A DNA stretch of 36,754 bases from an uncultured Spirochaetales bacterium. GTDB taxonomy: Bacteria; Spirochaetota; Spirochaetia; Sphaerochaetales; Sphaerochaetaceae. The notes beneath the pieces are model-generated. The model was not told the DNA's origin, made no database searches, and saw only the letters and a list, made by a program, of their open reading frames with translations. The translations under genes and the position numbers were made by a program. Shown here piece after piece: positions 1 to 8,341 of this stretch. Positions within the stretch are counted from its first letter, which is position 1. Each line of letters starts with the position of its first letter. The stretch is taken from assembly GCA_949283235.1 (NCBI GenBank), contig CASDRY010000047.1, forward strand, positions 1 through 36,754, read 5' to 3'.

Positions 1-135
1 ACAATAGGATTCAGAAAAAACTGGGATATATGTCACCTATTGAATTCAGGAATCTAAAGCTGAAGGAACTTGAAGATGCAAAGCTTATAATATAGCCTAA
101 AAGAGGGTCTGGAGGTGTCTACCTTCAGGGGGTCA
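1..135 (+). mobile_element. IS3-family insertion sequence, right-hand end
   Basis: This is the 3' part of an IS3-type element running into the window from the left. It holds the last codons of the transposase (3-95) and a terminal inverted repeat at about 114-135. Read from the other strand the repeat begins TGACCCCCTGAAGGTAGACA, which has the 5'-TG start and the run of C followed by a GTAGACACC-like core usual for IS3-family ends. The element ends at 135, because the bases beyond it continue an NCS2 permease reading frame. The left end and any target duplication lie outside the window. Confidence 0.8.
3..95 (+). CDS. IS3-family transposase (OrfB), C-terminal fragment
   Basis: The frame starting at base 3 encodes 30 residues beginning NRIQKKLGYMSPIEFRN and stops at TAG 93-95. 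The N-x-R-I-Q-x-K-L-G-x-M-S-P-x-E-F/Y-R pattern is the usual C-terminus of IS3/IS150-group DDE transposases, just after the last catalytic region. The gene is cut by the window edge, so its integrity and the OrfA part cannot be judged. It is co-directional with the element end at 135 and faces the disrupted permease gene. Confidence 0.8.
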   Translation, partial: NRIQKKLGYMSPIEFRNLKLKELEDAKLII

Positions 136-781
136 GTTCAATGAATATTCCAAGTATTGTGGAGATTATGATAGATATCAGCAAAGAGCTCTTGATCTTG
201 TAAACATGGCCATTCCTCCTTATACGAAGGAAATAAAGAACAAAGCAGATAAGAATGCTTATTGCAGCAAGCTGAACAGCAGGATCAGAAAGGTCTCCAA
301 AGCTTCTGAATTCCGAATCCATGAGACCAGCATTGACAATTGCTGTTCTGATTATAAAAAGACCAAGACCTGCACTGATTCCTATCTTCAGGTTCTTCGG
401 TATGACTTCAACAACCTTTCCACTGATGTTGAAAATACTAAGCAGGAGGAAGATGATTGCGGAAATCATAGACATTCCAAGAGCAACTTCCCATGTTGCT
501 ATACCTGGCTGGACAATCGAATATGCCATTACTGCACCGGAAGCAAGACCAGGAGCAAGGGCGATGGGACAATTAGACATAACACCCATTAGAATCGTTA
601 TGATCGCAGAAACAAGTGCTGTGGATATGAGAACGCCTGTTGCATCCATTCCAGCCACCCTCATGTAATTCGGATGGATTATGAGTATGTATGCCATAGT
701 AGCAAACGTCGTACATCCTGCAAGAAGTTCCGTTCTTACATTTGTACCATTCTTTTTCAGCCCAAACCATTTCTCCAGCAT
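125..781 (-). pseudogene. NCS2-family purine permease (AzgA-like), truncated by the IS3 element
   Basis: This is the N-terminal half of a xanthine/uracil/guanine-type (NCS2, AzgA branch) membrane permease. About 216 native residues are followed by residues read from the IS end (L-T-P, then TGA in the inverted repeat). The family's early motif is visible as PIALAPGLASGAVMAYS, near residue 72. About six hydrophobic helices remain, where a full protein has about 430-450 residues and 12-14 helices. An AGGAGGA ribosome site precedes ATG 781. Loss of the C-terminal half removes the second part of the substrate site, so the product is expected to be inactive. The gene follows a GntR regulator and the nucleoside ABC operon on the same strand, which fits purine salvage. 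Confidence 0.85.
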
Positions 782-842
782 AGAGTATCCTCCTACATAG
801 TTTTGTCTGAATCGTATCTGATTGTAGATTTATTATAGGTAC

Positions 843-857
843 AAAGGTCGAACCTTT
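843..857. promoter_or_regulatory. Perfect dyad between gntR and the permease fragment
   Basis: AAAGGT-CGA-ACCTTT is a perfect 6-bp inverted repeat with a 3-bp centre, about 60 bp upstream of the permease start. On the minus strand a TATAAT-like box follows it by five bases (GTACC). The placement suits an operator for the neighbouring GntR/UTRA regulator, but the link is only by proximity. No second copy was noticed upstream of the nucleoside ABC operon. Confidence 0.4.
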
Positions 858-906
858 TTATAAAAATTACAGTAGTGTCATGAAAATAAAGGAAATAACA
901 ACAGCT

Positions 907-1653
907 TCACTCTAGTTCTCGGAACAAAGTGAACCGCACATAATCGGTATTATAATATGCAGATCCAAGTATTACGGCATTGTTATCCTGATCAAAGCCA
1001 CAACCTTCCAGTCGGAGCAAAGAAGACGGCATATTATCAATCGCATATTCTATCTCGCGTTCTGCGACCTCTCTGGTTATGGCACTGATCTCAACCTGAT
1101 CGCGGATAATAATGCGACCTGCATTCTCCTTAATGACCTCGAAATTAGAATGCTTCTGCCATATCTCAATAGCTGGCTGATTATCGAATATCGACAAAGG
1201 TATGAAAGCAAGGCTGTAAATGGCAGGTGTATCATCTGCATAATAAACACGGACTATACGATAGATATCGCTCCCGATCTCACAATGGAGCGCTTTTGAA
1301 ACTTTATCTGAAGCAGTGTCCTTTTCCACGGAAATCAAACTGGAACTTGCTTCATAGCCGCTTTGCTTGATAACTGTCCCGAATTCAAGAAGTGATGATA
1401 CATTTACTTTGACATGAAAACCATTTGGATTGAGAAATGTTCCCCTTCCATGAATACGAAGCAGAAGTCCCTCTTTCTCGAGAACATCCAAAGCTTCTCT
1501 GGTAGTACCCCTGCTTACAGATAGCTTCTTCGCAAGCTCTATCTCAGGAGGAAGCTTATCAATACCATCGCGATGCAGTTGCCAGAGATATGAACGAAGG
1601 CTTTCCTTTGCACTCTGACTCAAATTCTTCCGTAAAATCGGTACAACTCCCAT
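907..1653 (-). CDS. GntR-family transcriptional regulator, HutC/UTRA type
   Basis: This is a DNA-binding repressor of about 248 residues. The N-terminal winged helix-turn-helix contains [20 protein letters not shown], followed by an E-K-E-G-L-L segment and the G-R-G-T-F wing typical of GntR proteins. The remaining part matches the UTRA ligand-sensing domain, including [16 protein letters not shown] and a C-terminal R-x-T-L-F strand. A GTG at 1665 would add MEIW, but AAAGGTGG lies 8 bases before ATG 1653 and favours that start. The gene lies between the nucleoside ABC operon and the NCS2 permease, so a purine or nucleoside ligand is a reasonable guess. UTRA domains bind varied small molecules, so the ligand is not established. 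Confidence 0.88.
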   Translation of the reverse strand: MGVVPILRKNLSQSAKESLRSYLWQLHRDGIDKLPPEIELAKKLSVSRGTTREALDVLEKEGLLLRIHGRGTFLNPNGFHVKVNVSSLLEFGTVIKQSGYEASSSLISVEKDTASDKVSKALHCEIGSDIYRIVRVYYADDTPAIYSLAFIPLSIFDNQPAIEIWQKHSNFEVIKENAGRIIIRDQVEISAITREVAEREIEYAIDNMPSSLLRLEGCGFDQDNNAVILGSAYYNTDYVRFTLFRELE

Positions 1654-1724
1654 CCAGATTTCCACCTTTGCTTCTTTTCATTCTCAGAGAAAAGCATGAA
1701 GGTTTCAAGTATTGGAATCAGATA

Positions 1725-1757
1725 AGGCAGCATATGGAAGAATCCCACATACTGCCT
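1725..1757 (-). terminator. Hairpin between the nucleoside permease gene and gntR
   Basis: Thirteen base pairs (1725-1737 with 1745-1757) enclose a 7-nt loop. Two pairs are G-U wobbles only in the minus-strand RNA, so the structure is more stable in that transcript. No strong run of T follows. Reading downward, gntR precedes it only in coordinate: in transcription order the hairpin lies after the ABC operon and in the gntR leader. It may be a weak terminator or an RNA processing signal separating the two. Confidence 0.4.
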
Positions 1758-1782
1758 CTATACAAGAACTAAGTAAACGAAC

Positions 1783-2730
1783 TCACGTCCTTATTTCCCT
1801 GTTGAATGGCTTTCCAAGTGCTGTAGGTGCTGTTATCTGATTTCTTGATGTAAATGAAAGGACAACGATTACAATCACATATGGTAGCATAACAGCAAGC
1901 TCATACGGGAATGATATTCCCATGCTCTGCACTATCGTCTGGAATGTCTGGGCAAAAGTGAAAAGAAGCGCTCCACCCATTATCTGAAGCGGATGCCAGT
2001 GCCCAAAATAAACAAGAGCAACTGCTATGAATCCTCTTCCGGAGATGAGGGTATCTGAGAACATCTTAGCCTGAGCAATTGAAAGGTAAGCTCCTGCAAG
2101 ACCTGCAAGCGCACCTCCAACTATAAGGGCCTCATAACGTGTACGGCTTACATTTATTCCCATGGAATCCGCAGCTCTAGGATTCGTTCCAACAGCCCTT
2201 ACCTTCAGCCCCCAGTAGGTCTTGAAGAGTATAAACCAAGCAACTGGAACGAAAAGATATGCAAGATACGCCATTGCATTATGGGAGAAGAAGATATCTC
2301 CAATAACAGGTATTTTTGAAAGAAGCGGTATCTCGATATCAGGAATACCAGGGATTGACTGAGTTCCTCCGACAAAGTGTCTGAAGAGAGTTCCTGCAGT
2401 TCCTACACCGAACATCTGAAGTCCAATGCCAGCAATACCCTGGGGAGCTCGGAAGGTAACTGTAATAACCCCGAAGAAGAGGCCGAAGAGGGCTCCTAAA
2501 AGAGCTGCCAGTACAAAACCAAGCACATTGTACCACTGAGATACAGCACCGCCTCCTCCTGCAAGGAATGGAACGAGCATTCCAACGAAAGCTCCCATAG
2601 CCATCACACCCTCGCAGCCGAGATTAAAGACGCCTGCTCTCTGATTGAACATCTCTCCGAGCGATGCAAGAAGAAGAGCAACGGAGAACGGAATACACAT
2701 CGAAAGCATGTTTGTAATGATTGCTACCAT
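1783..2730 (-). CDS. Nucleoside ABC transporter permease (NupQ/YufQ-like)
   Basis: This is a membrane subunit of the BMP-associated branch of the ribose/branched-chain permease family, 315 residues with about eight to ten hydrophobic helices. It contains FNLGCEGVMAMGAFVG near residue 35, the family hallmark of this smaller permease, and a later VRAVGTNPRAADSMGINV loop that contacts the ATPase. It is the last of four genes (binding protein, ATPase, permease, permease). It starts 1 base after the preceding stop with AAGGAGGTG upstream, so it is tightly co-translated. With its partner it should form a heterodimeric channel for purine nucleosides, as in Bacillus NupPQ or Treponema PnrDE. The exact substrate is inferred from the family. 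Confidence 0.93.
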   Translation of the reverse strand: MVAIITNMLSMCIPFSVALLLASLGEMFNQRAGVFNLGCEGVMAMGAFVGMLVPFLAGGGGAVSQWYNVLGFVLAALLGALFGLFFGVITVTFRAPQGIAGIGLQMFGVGTAGTLFRHFVGGTQSIPGIPDIEIPLLSKIPVIGDIFFSHNAMAYLAYLFVPVAWFILFKTYWGLKVRAVGTNPRAADSMGINVSRTRYEALIVGGALAGLAGAYLSIAQAKMFSDTLISGRGFIAVALVYFGHWHPLQIMGGALLFTFAQTFQTIVQSMGISFPYELAVMLPYVIVIVVLSFTSRNQITAPTALGKPFNREIRT

Positions 2731-2731
2731 C

Positions 2732-3817
2732 TCACACCTCCTTCTTTCTCAGAGCCTGATACTTTCTCCAGACCCTATCCTGGAAATATGCATTCGAGAG
2801 CACCATCTGTGCTGTAACGATTACGATAATGATTATTCCCTGCATAACCTGAACGATGTTCGCAGGAACCCCTACCATGGATGGTGCAAGTGTCGAGCCA
2901 TAGATAAGAAGACCGAAAAGGAACGATGCAGGGATTATCCCAAATGGATGAAGGCCACCGAAAAGAGCTACTACAACTCCAGAGAATCCATAATTGTTTG
3001 TAATACCCTCGATAGCTCGTCTATGCACACCTGCAAGCTCAACTCCTCCTGCAAGCCCCGCAAATGCGCCGGAAATCGCCATAGACAGGGCAAGATAGAA
3101 ACCTACGCTTATACCGCCATAACGAGCGGCTCTGGCACCAGAGCCAGATGCTCTCATCTTGAAACCCATCGTTGTTTTCCACATGAGGATGAAAATAAGA
3201 ACAGCAAGCACTAAAGCAATTATTATTCCATAGTGAAGTCTTCCTGTTATACGGCCAAGCCACACATTCTCTGTAAGCCTCATAGACTGAGGTGTTCCTG
3301 TTCCATATACCTGCTCAGCTGGATCAAGATAGATAGTCCTGAGACAAAGCGAATAGAACTGAGCGGCTATATAGTTGAGCATAACAGTCGAAAGGAGTTC
3401 TGAGACATTCAGCTTGGCTTTGAGAATACCTGGTATGAAGCCCCAGATACCACCTCCGATCATAGCGGCTATCAAAGCGATGGGAAGAAGAAGCGGACGA
3501 GGAACATCAGGAAATGCCAATGCAACCCCAGTGAAAGCCAATAAGCCCATAGCCATCTGCCCTTCTGCTCCAATGTTTATGATTCCTGAACGATACGCAA
3601 CAGATATACCCAGAGCGATAATGCATAGCGGAACAGCTCTTATCAAGACTTCAGATATATGAAGCATATTCGTGAGCGGCTCGAATATGATGATATAGAA
3701 GGTATCTGAAACATCTGCACCTATCATCCAGAGAATGATTGAAGCGATGAGAATTGCCGCTATAGCCGCAATAGCTATTATTGATACCTTGAAAGCAATA
3801 CGGAAACTCTTTGTCAT
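2732..3817 (-). CDS. Nucleoside ABC transporter permease (NupP/YufP-like)
   Basis: This is the larger membrane subunit, 361 residues with about ten hydrophobic segments starting with an N-terminal anchor. It carries INIGAEGQMAMG near residue 75 and the cytoplasmic loop KTTMGFKMRASGSGARAARY, which resembles the ATPase-coupling loop of RbsC-like permeases. Its ATG overlaps the stop of the ATPase gene by 4 bases (ATGA), indicating translational coupling. The pair of a 361- and a 315-residue permease next to a double-domain ATPase and a BMP protein is the standard composition of nucleoside importers. Confidence 0.93.
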   Translation of the reverse strand: MTKSFRIAFKVSIIAIAAIAAILIASIILWMIGADVSDTFYIIIFEPLTNMLHISEVLIRAVPLCIIALGISVAYRSGIINIGAEGQMAMGLLAFTGVALAFPDVPRPLLLPIALIAAMIGGGIWGFIPGILKAKLNVSELLSTVMLNYIAAQFYSLCLRTIYLDPAEQVYGTGTPQSMRLTENVWLGRITGRLHYGIIIALVLAVLIFILMWKTTMGFKMRASGSGARAARYGGISVGFYLALSMAISGAFAGLAGGVELAGVHRRAIEGITNNYGFSGVVVALFGGLHPFGIIPASFLFGLLIYGSTLAPSMVGVPANIVQVMQGIIIIVIVTAQMVLSNAYFQDRVWRKYQALRKKEV

Positions 3818-5331
3818 TCTTCCTTCACCCCCGCCATGAGTATACCAAGGCGTTCCCTTGTCGCCTCGCTCTTTTTAAGAACCTTCTGTATAACTCCCTT
3901 GTAGATTACAGCGATTCTATCAGAGAGGTTCATTATTTCATCCAGTTCCTCGGAAATGAGAAGTATGCCTATTCCGCTTTCCCTTATCTTGAGAAGCTCT
4001 GAATGTATGAACTCCACAGCACCCATATCAAGACCGCGTGTTGGATAGACAGCAACAAGGAATTTAGGCTTACGTTCTATCTCACGAGCAAGAATGACCT
4101 TCTGGATATTTCCTCCTGAAAGAGAACCTGCCGCAGTCTCTATACCAGGACATCTGACATCGAAACGCTTAACGAGACGCTCTGCAGTGTTATCAATCTT
4201 CTTGCCATTGACAAAGCCCTTTGAAGAGAAAAGATCTGAGGAGATATCCTTTAGAACGAAATTCTCCTTAATGGAGAAAGGAGGAACGATACCCTCGGTA
4301 TTCCTCTCCTCTGGGATATATCCCATACCCGCGTCTATAATTGCTCTAGGAGAGAGGTTTGCAATATCGTTTCCAAAGAAGACAATCCTTCCGCTCTCCA
4401 CCTTCCTCAATCCATTGATAACCTCTGCAAGCTCTCTCTGACCATTTCCTGAAACACCTGCAAGTCCTACGATCTCACCTGCACGAACTTCAAGGTTAAG
4501 ACCATTAAGGGCTGGAATCTTTCTATCAGACATTACAACTGCATTCTCAATTGAAAGAACAGTCTCTCCGCTCTTCGCTTCACCTGCATTTTTCGGAAGG
4601 ACAATCTCATGTCCTGTCATCTTCGCAGCTATTTCCTGAGAAGAGTAGTCATCGGTATTTCCGGAGAATACGACCTTTCCATGACGAAGTATCGTGACTT
4701 TGTTTGAAAGGGCCTTAACTTCCTGAAGCTTATGGGAAATGAAGATAATTGAAAGCTCTTTCGTCATTCTGTGAAGAAGGACTATAAGCTCATCTACCTC
4801 CTGTGGTGTTAAAGCGGATGTAGGTTCATCAAGGATAAGGAACCTAGCACCAAGGCAGAGTGTTTTGACAAGCTCCACCTTCTGCTGCTCGCCTACAGAT
4901 AACTGCCAGATATAAGCATCTGGATTGACTTTGAGGCCATAGCGTTCTGAAACTTCCTCGATATGGCTTCGGATAGCTTTCATGTCGAAGCGTTTCTTTC
5001 CAGCATTCCTATAACCAAGGGCGACATTCTCAGTCACAGTCATATTCGGAACCAGCATATATGTCTGGTGAACCATTCCAAGTCCAGCCCGGAAAGCATC
5101 CTCTGGGCCTCGGAACTTCACAACTTCCCCATTTATGAGGATTCTGCCTTCATCAGGCTGGTAAAGTCCCATCAATATATTCATAAGCGTTGTTTTTCCA
5201 GCACCATTCTCACCAACCAAGGCAAGAACTTCCCCCTCACCTACGTTTATGGATATATCATCAGATGCGAGCACTCCTGGAAATCTCTTCGTGATGTGCT
5301 CCATCGAAAGTGATCTAATTCTGTTGTCCAT
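3814..5331 (-). CDS. Nucleoside ABC transporter ATPase, two nucleotide-binding domains (NupO/YufO-like)
   Basis: This is a cytoplasmic energy-coupling subunit of about 505 residues with two ABC domains. The first has Walker A GENGAGKTT, signature LSVGEQQ and Walker B FLILDEPTSAL. The second has a degenerate Walker A (GVSGNGQ), signature LSGGNIQ and a changed Walker B with VYPTRGLD, as is common in this family, so the second site is probably non-catalytic. The frame can be opened at a TTG (5346), but ATG 5331 (MDNRIRSL) gives the usual family N-terminus. Neither has a good ribosome site. A 10-bp hairpin ends just upstream, so translation may depend on the preceding gene. Confidence 0.92.
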   Translation of the reverse strand: MDNRIRSLSMEHITKRFPGVLASDDISINVGEGEVLALVGENGAGKTTLMNILMGLYQPDEGRILINGEVVKFRGPEDAFRAGLGMVHQTYMLVPNMTVTENVALGYRNAGKKRFDMKAIRSHIEEVSERYGLKVNPDAYIWQLSVGEQQKVELVKTLCLGARFLILDEPTSALTPQEVDELIVLLHRMTKELSIIFISHKLQEVKALSNKVTILRHGKVVFSGNTDDYSSQEIAAKMTGHEIVLPKNAGEAKSGETVLSIENAVVMSDRKIPALNGLNLEVRAGEIVGLAGVSGNGQRELAEVINGLRKVESGRIVFFGNDIANLSPRAIIDAGMGYIPEERNTEGIVPPFSIKENFVLKDISSDLFSSKGFVNGKKIDNTAERLVKRFDVRCPGIETAAGSLSGGNIQKVILAREIERKPKFLVAVYPTRGLDMGAVEFIHSELLKIRESGIGILLISEELDEIMNLSDRIAVIYKGVIQKVLKKSEATRERLGILMAGVKEE

Positions 5332-5345
5332 AGCATGAAATTGCA

Positions 5346-5371
5346 AAAGCAGGGCATAGTCGCCCTGCTTT
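5346..5371 (-). terminator. Intergenic hairpin after the BMP protein gene
   Basis: The arms 5346-5355 and 5362-5371 form a perfect 10-bp stem (core GCAGGGC/GCCCTGC) with a 6-nt loop, followed on the minus strand by TTTTGC. It sits between the binding-protein stop (5384) and the ATPase start. It probably acts as a partial terminator or 3'-end protector that raises the level of binding protein relative to the downstream subunits. Confidence 0.6.
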
Positions 5372-5383
5372 CATTAGAATCTG

Positions 5384-6415
5384 TTAAAGAGTGGAGTAAT
5401 CCACATCCGCCCAATCAGCAAGCGTTCCATCAGGATCAGCCTGGAAGGACGCGATAGTATCATTGATCAAAGTCTCGAGTTCTGGGGATACCCAGTCAGC
5501 TTTGAGATCTGGATTGTAATCGAATATGAATCCGCCATTTGCGAAGTTCATCGGGATGCATTCGCCACCGAGAGTTCCACTTTCAATCTTATTGACGAGT
5601 TCTTTAACAACAGCTGCATAGTTGTATGCGGAAGCTGCGATACACTTTGCTTTTCCTTCCTCAGTTGTAAGCTGTGCAAGATCCTGCCCTACCCACATTG
5701 CAGTCGGGGACTCAGCTGTAGCACGAAGCGCTCCGATTGCCTGCTGGGAAGAACCTGTAAGAATATCTGCACCGTTTCCAAGCTGGGATGTTGCAACTTC
5801 AGATGCCTTTACATAGTCAGAGAAGGAACCTGTATGTGCAACAAGAATCTTTGCATCTGGATTAACAGACTGTACACCAAGTACAAAACCGCGGTTATAG
5901 CGAGCCGCATCACCTGAGTCTACAGGACCGACAAGACCTACGATGTTATCTTTTGTATCGGTACCTGCGATAAGACCATTGATGAATCCTGTCTCTTCGG
6001 ACTCAGGCATATATGTGAAGACATTCTCTGGTCCGATCTCTGACGAAGTTCCGAAAGCAAAGGATACATTCGGGTATTCCTCTGCCATCTCAAGAACAAG
6101 ATTCTTGTACTGAGCACCATGAGCGATAATCAGATCATAGCCCTGAGCCACATACTGGCGAGCAATGGATCCGGCATCAACTGGGAGCATCTTCTCAGAA
6201 TAGGAGTATTCGATGTTCTTGTCAGGCATCTCTGCAATAGCCTGTGTGATACCATCATGCATTGACTGGCACCAGCCCTTGTCGTCGATTGTGTTCTCAA
6301 TAATCAGCGCGATACGGATCGTATCATCATCTGCACTAGATGTCTCTCCGCCTCCCTGTGCAAATACTGCAAAAGGAAGTATGAGAACAAGAGCGAGCAC
6401 GAGAAGCTTCTTCAT
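5384..6415 (-). CDS. BMP-family nucleoside-binding protein (PnrA/NupN-like)
   Basis: This is the periplasmic receptor of the nucleoside ABC importer, 343 residues. A hydrophobic signal peptide (MKKLLVLALVLILPFAVFAQ) is followed by GGGE. There is no lipobox cysteine, so it is predicted to be soluble or signal-peptidase-I processed, unlike the lipoprotein PnrA of Treponema pallidum. Family features include IDDKGWCQSMHDG near residue 42, a DLIIAHGAQY segment and VGLVGPVDSGDAARYNRGF in the middle. It is the first gene of the four-gene operon, with AAGGAGATAACAA before ATG and a promoter at 6448-6475. Guanosine or inosine transport is inferred from the family. Confidence 0.93.
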   Translation of the reverse strand: MKKLLVLALVLILPFAVFAQGGGETSSADDDTIRIALIIENTIDDKGWCQSMHDGITQAIAEMPDKNIEYSYSEKMLPVDAGSIARQYVAQGYDLIIAHGAQYKNLVLEMAEEYPNVSFAFGTSSEIGPENVFTYMPESEETGFINGLIAGTDTKDNIVGLVGPVDSGDAARYNRGFVLGVQSVNPDAKILVAHTGSFSDYVKASEVATSQLGNGADILTGSSQQAIGALRATAESPTAMWVGQDLAQLTTEEGKAKCIAASAYNYAAVVKELVNKIESGTLGGECIPMNFANGGFIFDYNPDLKADWVSPELETLINDTIASFQADPDGTLADWADVDYSTL

Positions 6416-6447
6416 TTGTTATCTCCTTGTTAATAATTTCCGCCTTC

Positions 6448-6489
6448 AGTATAACAGAGGATTTCTCATTGTAAAATTAAACATGTTTA
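6448..6489 (-). promoter_or_regulatory. Promoter and palindrome upstream of the nucleoside ABC operon
   Basis: On the minus strand TTTACA (6470-6475) and TATACT (6448-6453) are separated by 16 bases, with a TG one base before the -10 box. Immediately upstream is the perfect 12-bp palindrome TAAACATGTTTA (6478-6489). The same palindrome recurs at 21272-21283. Its position just above -35 would suit an activator, but the binding protein is unknown. Confidence 0.5.
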
Positions 6490-6589
6490 GGGATAGAGTA
6501 ATTTTTCCATCAAATTTTGCTTGAATATTACAAGTTTGAAGGATTTTGCGCTGAATAATCACCACAAGAGTAAGGTGGTACCATTTTCA

Positions 6590-7366
6590 TTAAGACTTAA
6601 AATCCAATTTTTCGGAAAGCCACCTTAAGAGCAATCCAAACCAAGCATTGGCACACTCATAATGCATTCCACTTGCGACATCACCAAGAGCCATGCCATG
6701 CAACCCCTTTTCAAATACGTGATATTCAGAAGGTATTCCTTTCTCGACAAGTTCCATATAGAACATCAGTGAATTGCGGACATTAACAAGTTCGTCCTCC
6801 TCTGTATGAAATATGAAAACAGGAGGAAATCCTGAATAGATTTGACCTTCTAAGGAAAAATGAAGCTCTCTTTCTTTATCTCCATGGCAGAGTAAATCAC
6901 GGCTACCTTTATGCCCCCAGTACCCCATGGTAATTACAGGATAAACAAGCACAGCGGCCTCAGGGCTACATACAGAATCATAATCTTTCAAATGGCAACA
7001 GAAAGATGCTACAAGATGCCCTCCTGCAGAAAAGCCCATCACTGCAACTTTGTGACCAAGCCCAAGTTCTTCAGCTTTTGTTTTCAAAAGTGAAACAGCA
7101 ATTGCAAGTTCCTTTTCAGGTTCGCTTTTTCGGATTTCTTCACCTACACTATAATGAAGAGAGAAAACATTATACCCTGCTGCATATAAAGCTGATAAAG
7201 CTTCATCTTCTTCAATGACAGAATGAAACGCATACCCTCCACCTGGACAGATAATCAGAGAAGGACGTTCTTTTATTGCAGAAGCCCTTTCCAGGGAATA
7301 ATCAGGATGGATCCATCCTATTAACTCAGCCTTTCCATTACCGATTGAGAATCTCTTTATTGTCAT
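6590..7366 (-). CDS. Alpha/beta-hydrolase esterase (acetyl-xylan-esterase-like)
   Basis: This is a probable cytoplasmic carbohydrate esterase of 258 residues with no signal peptide. The alpha/beta-hydrolase fold is shown by the oxyanion motif CPGGGY (residues 40-45), nucleophile elbow GFSAGG with Ser113, acid Asp191 in TEEDELV and His223 in GLHG. Proteins of this BD-FAE/XynB-like group remove acetyl or other acyl groups from plant oligosaccharides. It is the last gene of the minus-strand glycan operon, after GH43 and the ArsR-like regulator, which supports deacylation of imported xylan- or arabinan-derived sugars. The exact ester is not determined. Confidence 0.85.
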   Translation of the reverse strand: MTIKRFSIGNGKAELIGWIHPDYSLERASAIKERPSLIICPGGGYAFHSVIEEDEALSALYAAGYNVFSLHYSVGEEIRKSEPEKELAIAVSLLKTKAEELGLGHKVAVMGFSAGGHLVASFCCHLKDYDSVCSPEAAVLVYPVITMGYWGHKGSRDLLCHGDKERELHFSLEGQIYSGFPPVFIFHTEEDELVNVRNSLMFYMELVEKGIPSEYHVFEKGLHGMALGDVASGMHYECANAWFGLLLRWLSEKLDFKS

Positions 7367-7384
7367 AATATTTTCTCTTTCCCT

Positions 7385-8332
7385 TTAATTGAGAATGTAT
7401 TCAAACTCCACCTTTATATCCTGATTATGATTTCCGAATTTCTTTCCGAAAAGATTCATACCACCGGGCTTCGTCTCGGATTTCTCGGTTCCAAGCGTTA
7501 GAGAAAAGAAATAACCTCTATCCAGCTGAAGTGATGAAAGATTCTCTTTTCCTACTCTAGTTCCATCAATAAATACCCCATCATCGGTTACAACGACTGT
7601 TTTAAGCTCTCCAAACTGCGTATTGCTTGTTGACCACCATTCTGGAGTCATAAGCCCTCGCTGTCCCCCGTAATCACCACTTAGCGCAAATGTATATAAT
7701 TTAACCCCGTTGATCTTGATGAAGATATCAGAAGGCCAGTCATTGTTATAACCAGGAGCTTCGGAGCATACTTCAAAACTCAATATGAGACGCTGAACCT
7801 TATTTGAATGGAAAATACGATTAGAAACCTTATATGTCAGCTCTCCATGGCTGAACCATAAAAGCTGTGCCTGATCATGCATTGGATGAAAAAAGACATA
7901 AGGCTGATCTTCCTGATCTACATAGCCCTGTTCGCTTAGAATCCCGCAAGGAGCGTTTATCTTGACATCAAAATATGATCCGATAGGAATCTCCCATGAG
8001 ACTTTATTTATAATATTTCCTTCTTTCTTTCGCTCACTAAGCAAATTGAAGACAATAGACTCGACAAACACTCCACACACCTTGAATGCTCCATGCTTTC
8101 CAGGTTTTGTGGATACAGAAATAAGATTTGCTTCCTTCAGGATGGATATATGCATGCTTATACTGGAGATTGATACATTAAGCTCATTTGCCAGTTCACT
8201 GATTGTCATGCTTTTGTGTACAAGCAAGCGTAATATTCCAAGGCGGACAGGAGATGCAAGAGCATTTGCTATTGTATAAGTTCTCTCACAATCCTCCAGA
8301 TCACAGAAAATCCTCTCTTTTCCAGAATTCAT
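7385..8332 (-). CDS. ArsR-like winged-helix regulator with a large C-terminal domain
   Basis: This is a predicted transcription factor of 315 residues. Residues about 20-85 form an ArsR-type winged helix: LASPVRLGILRLL, then MTISELANELNVSISSISMH as the recognition region. Residues about 110-315 form a beta-rich domain with conserved-looking Trp, Tyr and Gly (DYGGQRGLMTPEWW), which I read as a possible carbohydrate-sensing or dimerisation domain. It resembles the poorly described COG4189 group of predicted regulators. It lies between GH43 and the esterase gene with 9-18 base gaps, so it is probably the local regulator of this operon. The metal-binding cysteines of classical ArsR proteins are not apparent. 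Confidence 0.75.
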   Translation of the reverse strand: MNSGKERIFCDLEDCERTYTIANALASPVRLGILRLLVHKSMTISELANELNVSISSISMHISILKEANLISVSTKPGKHGAFKVCGVFVESIVFNLLSERKKEGNIINKVSWEIPIGSYFDVKINAPCGILSEQGYVDQEDQPYVFFHPMHDQAQLLWFSHGELTYKVSNRIFHSNKVQRLILSFEVCSEAPGYNNDWPSDIFIKINGVKLYTFALSGDYGGQRGLMTPEWWSTSNTQFGELKTVVVTDDGVFIDGTRVGKENLSSLQLDRGYFFSLTLGTEKSETKPGGMNLFGKKFGNHNQDIKVEFEYILN

Positions 8333-8341
8333 ACAATCCTC

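Noticed and set aside
782..906. Purine riboswitch before the NCS2 permease
   Set aside because: The leader lacks the conserved purine aptamer loops and is too short after the likely -10 box.
6544..6580. Terminator after the esterase gene
   Set aside because: Only a short ACCAC/GTGGT pairing with a long loop and no T-run is present.
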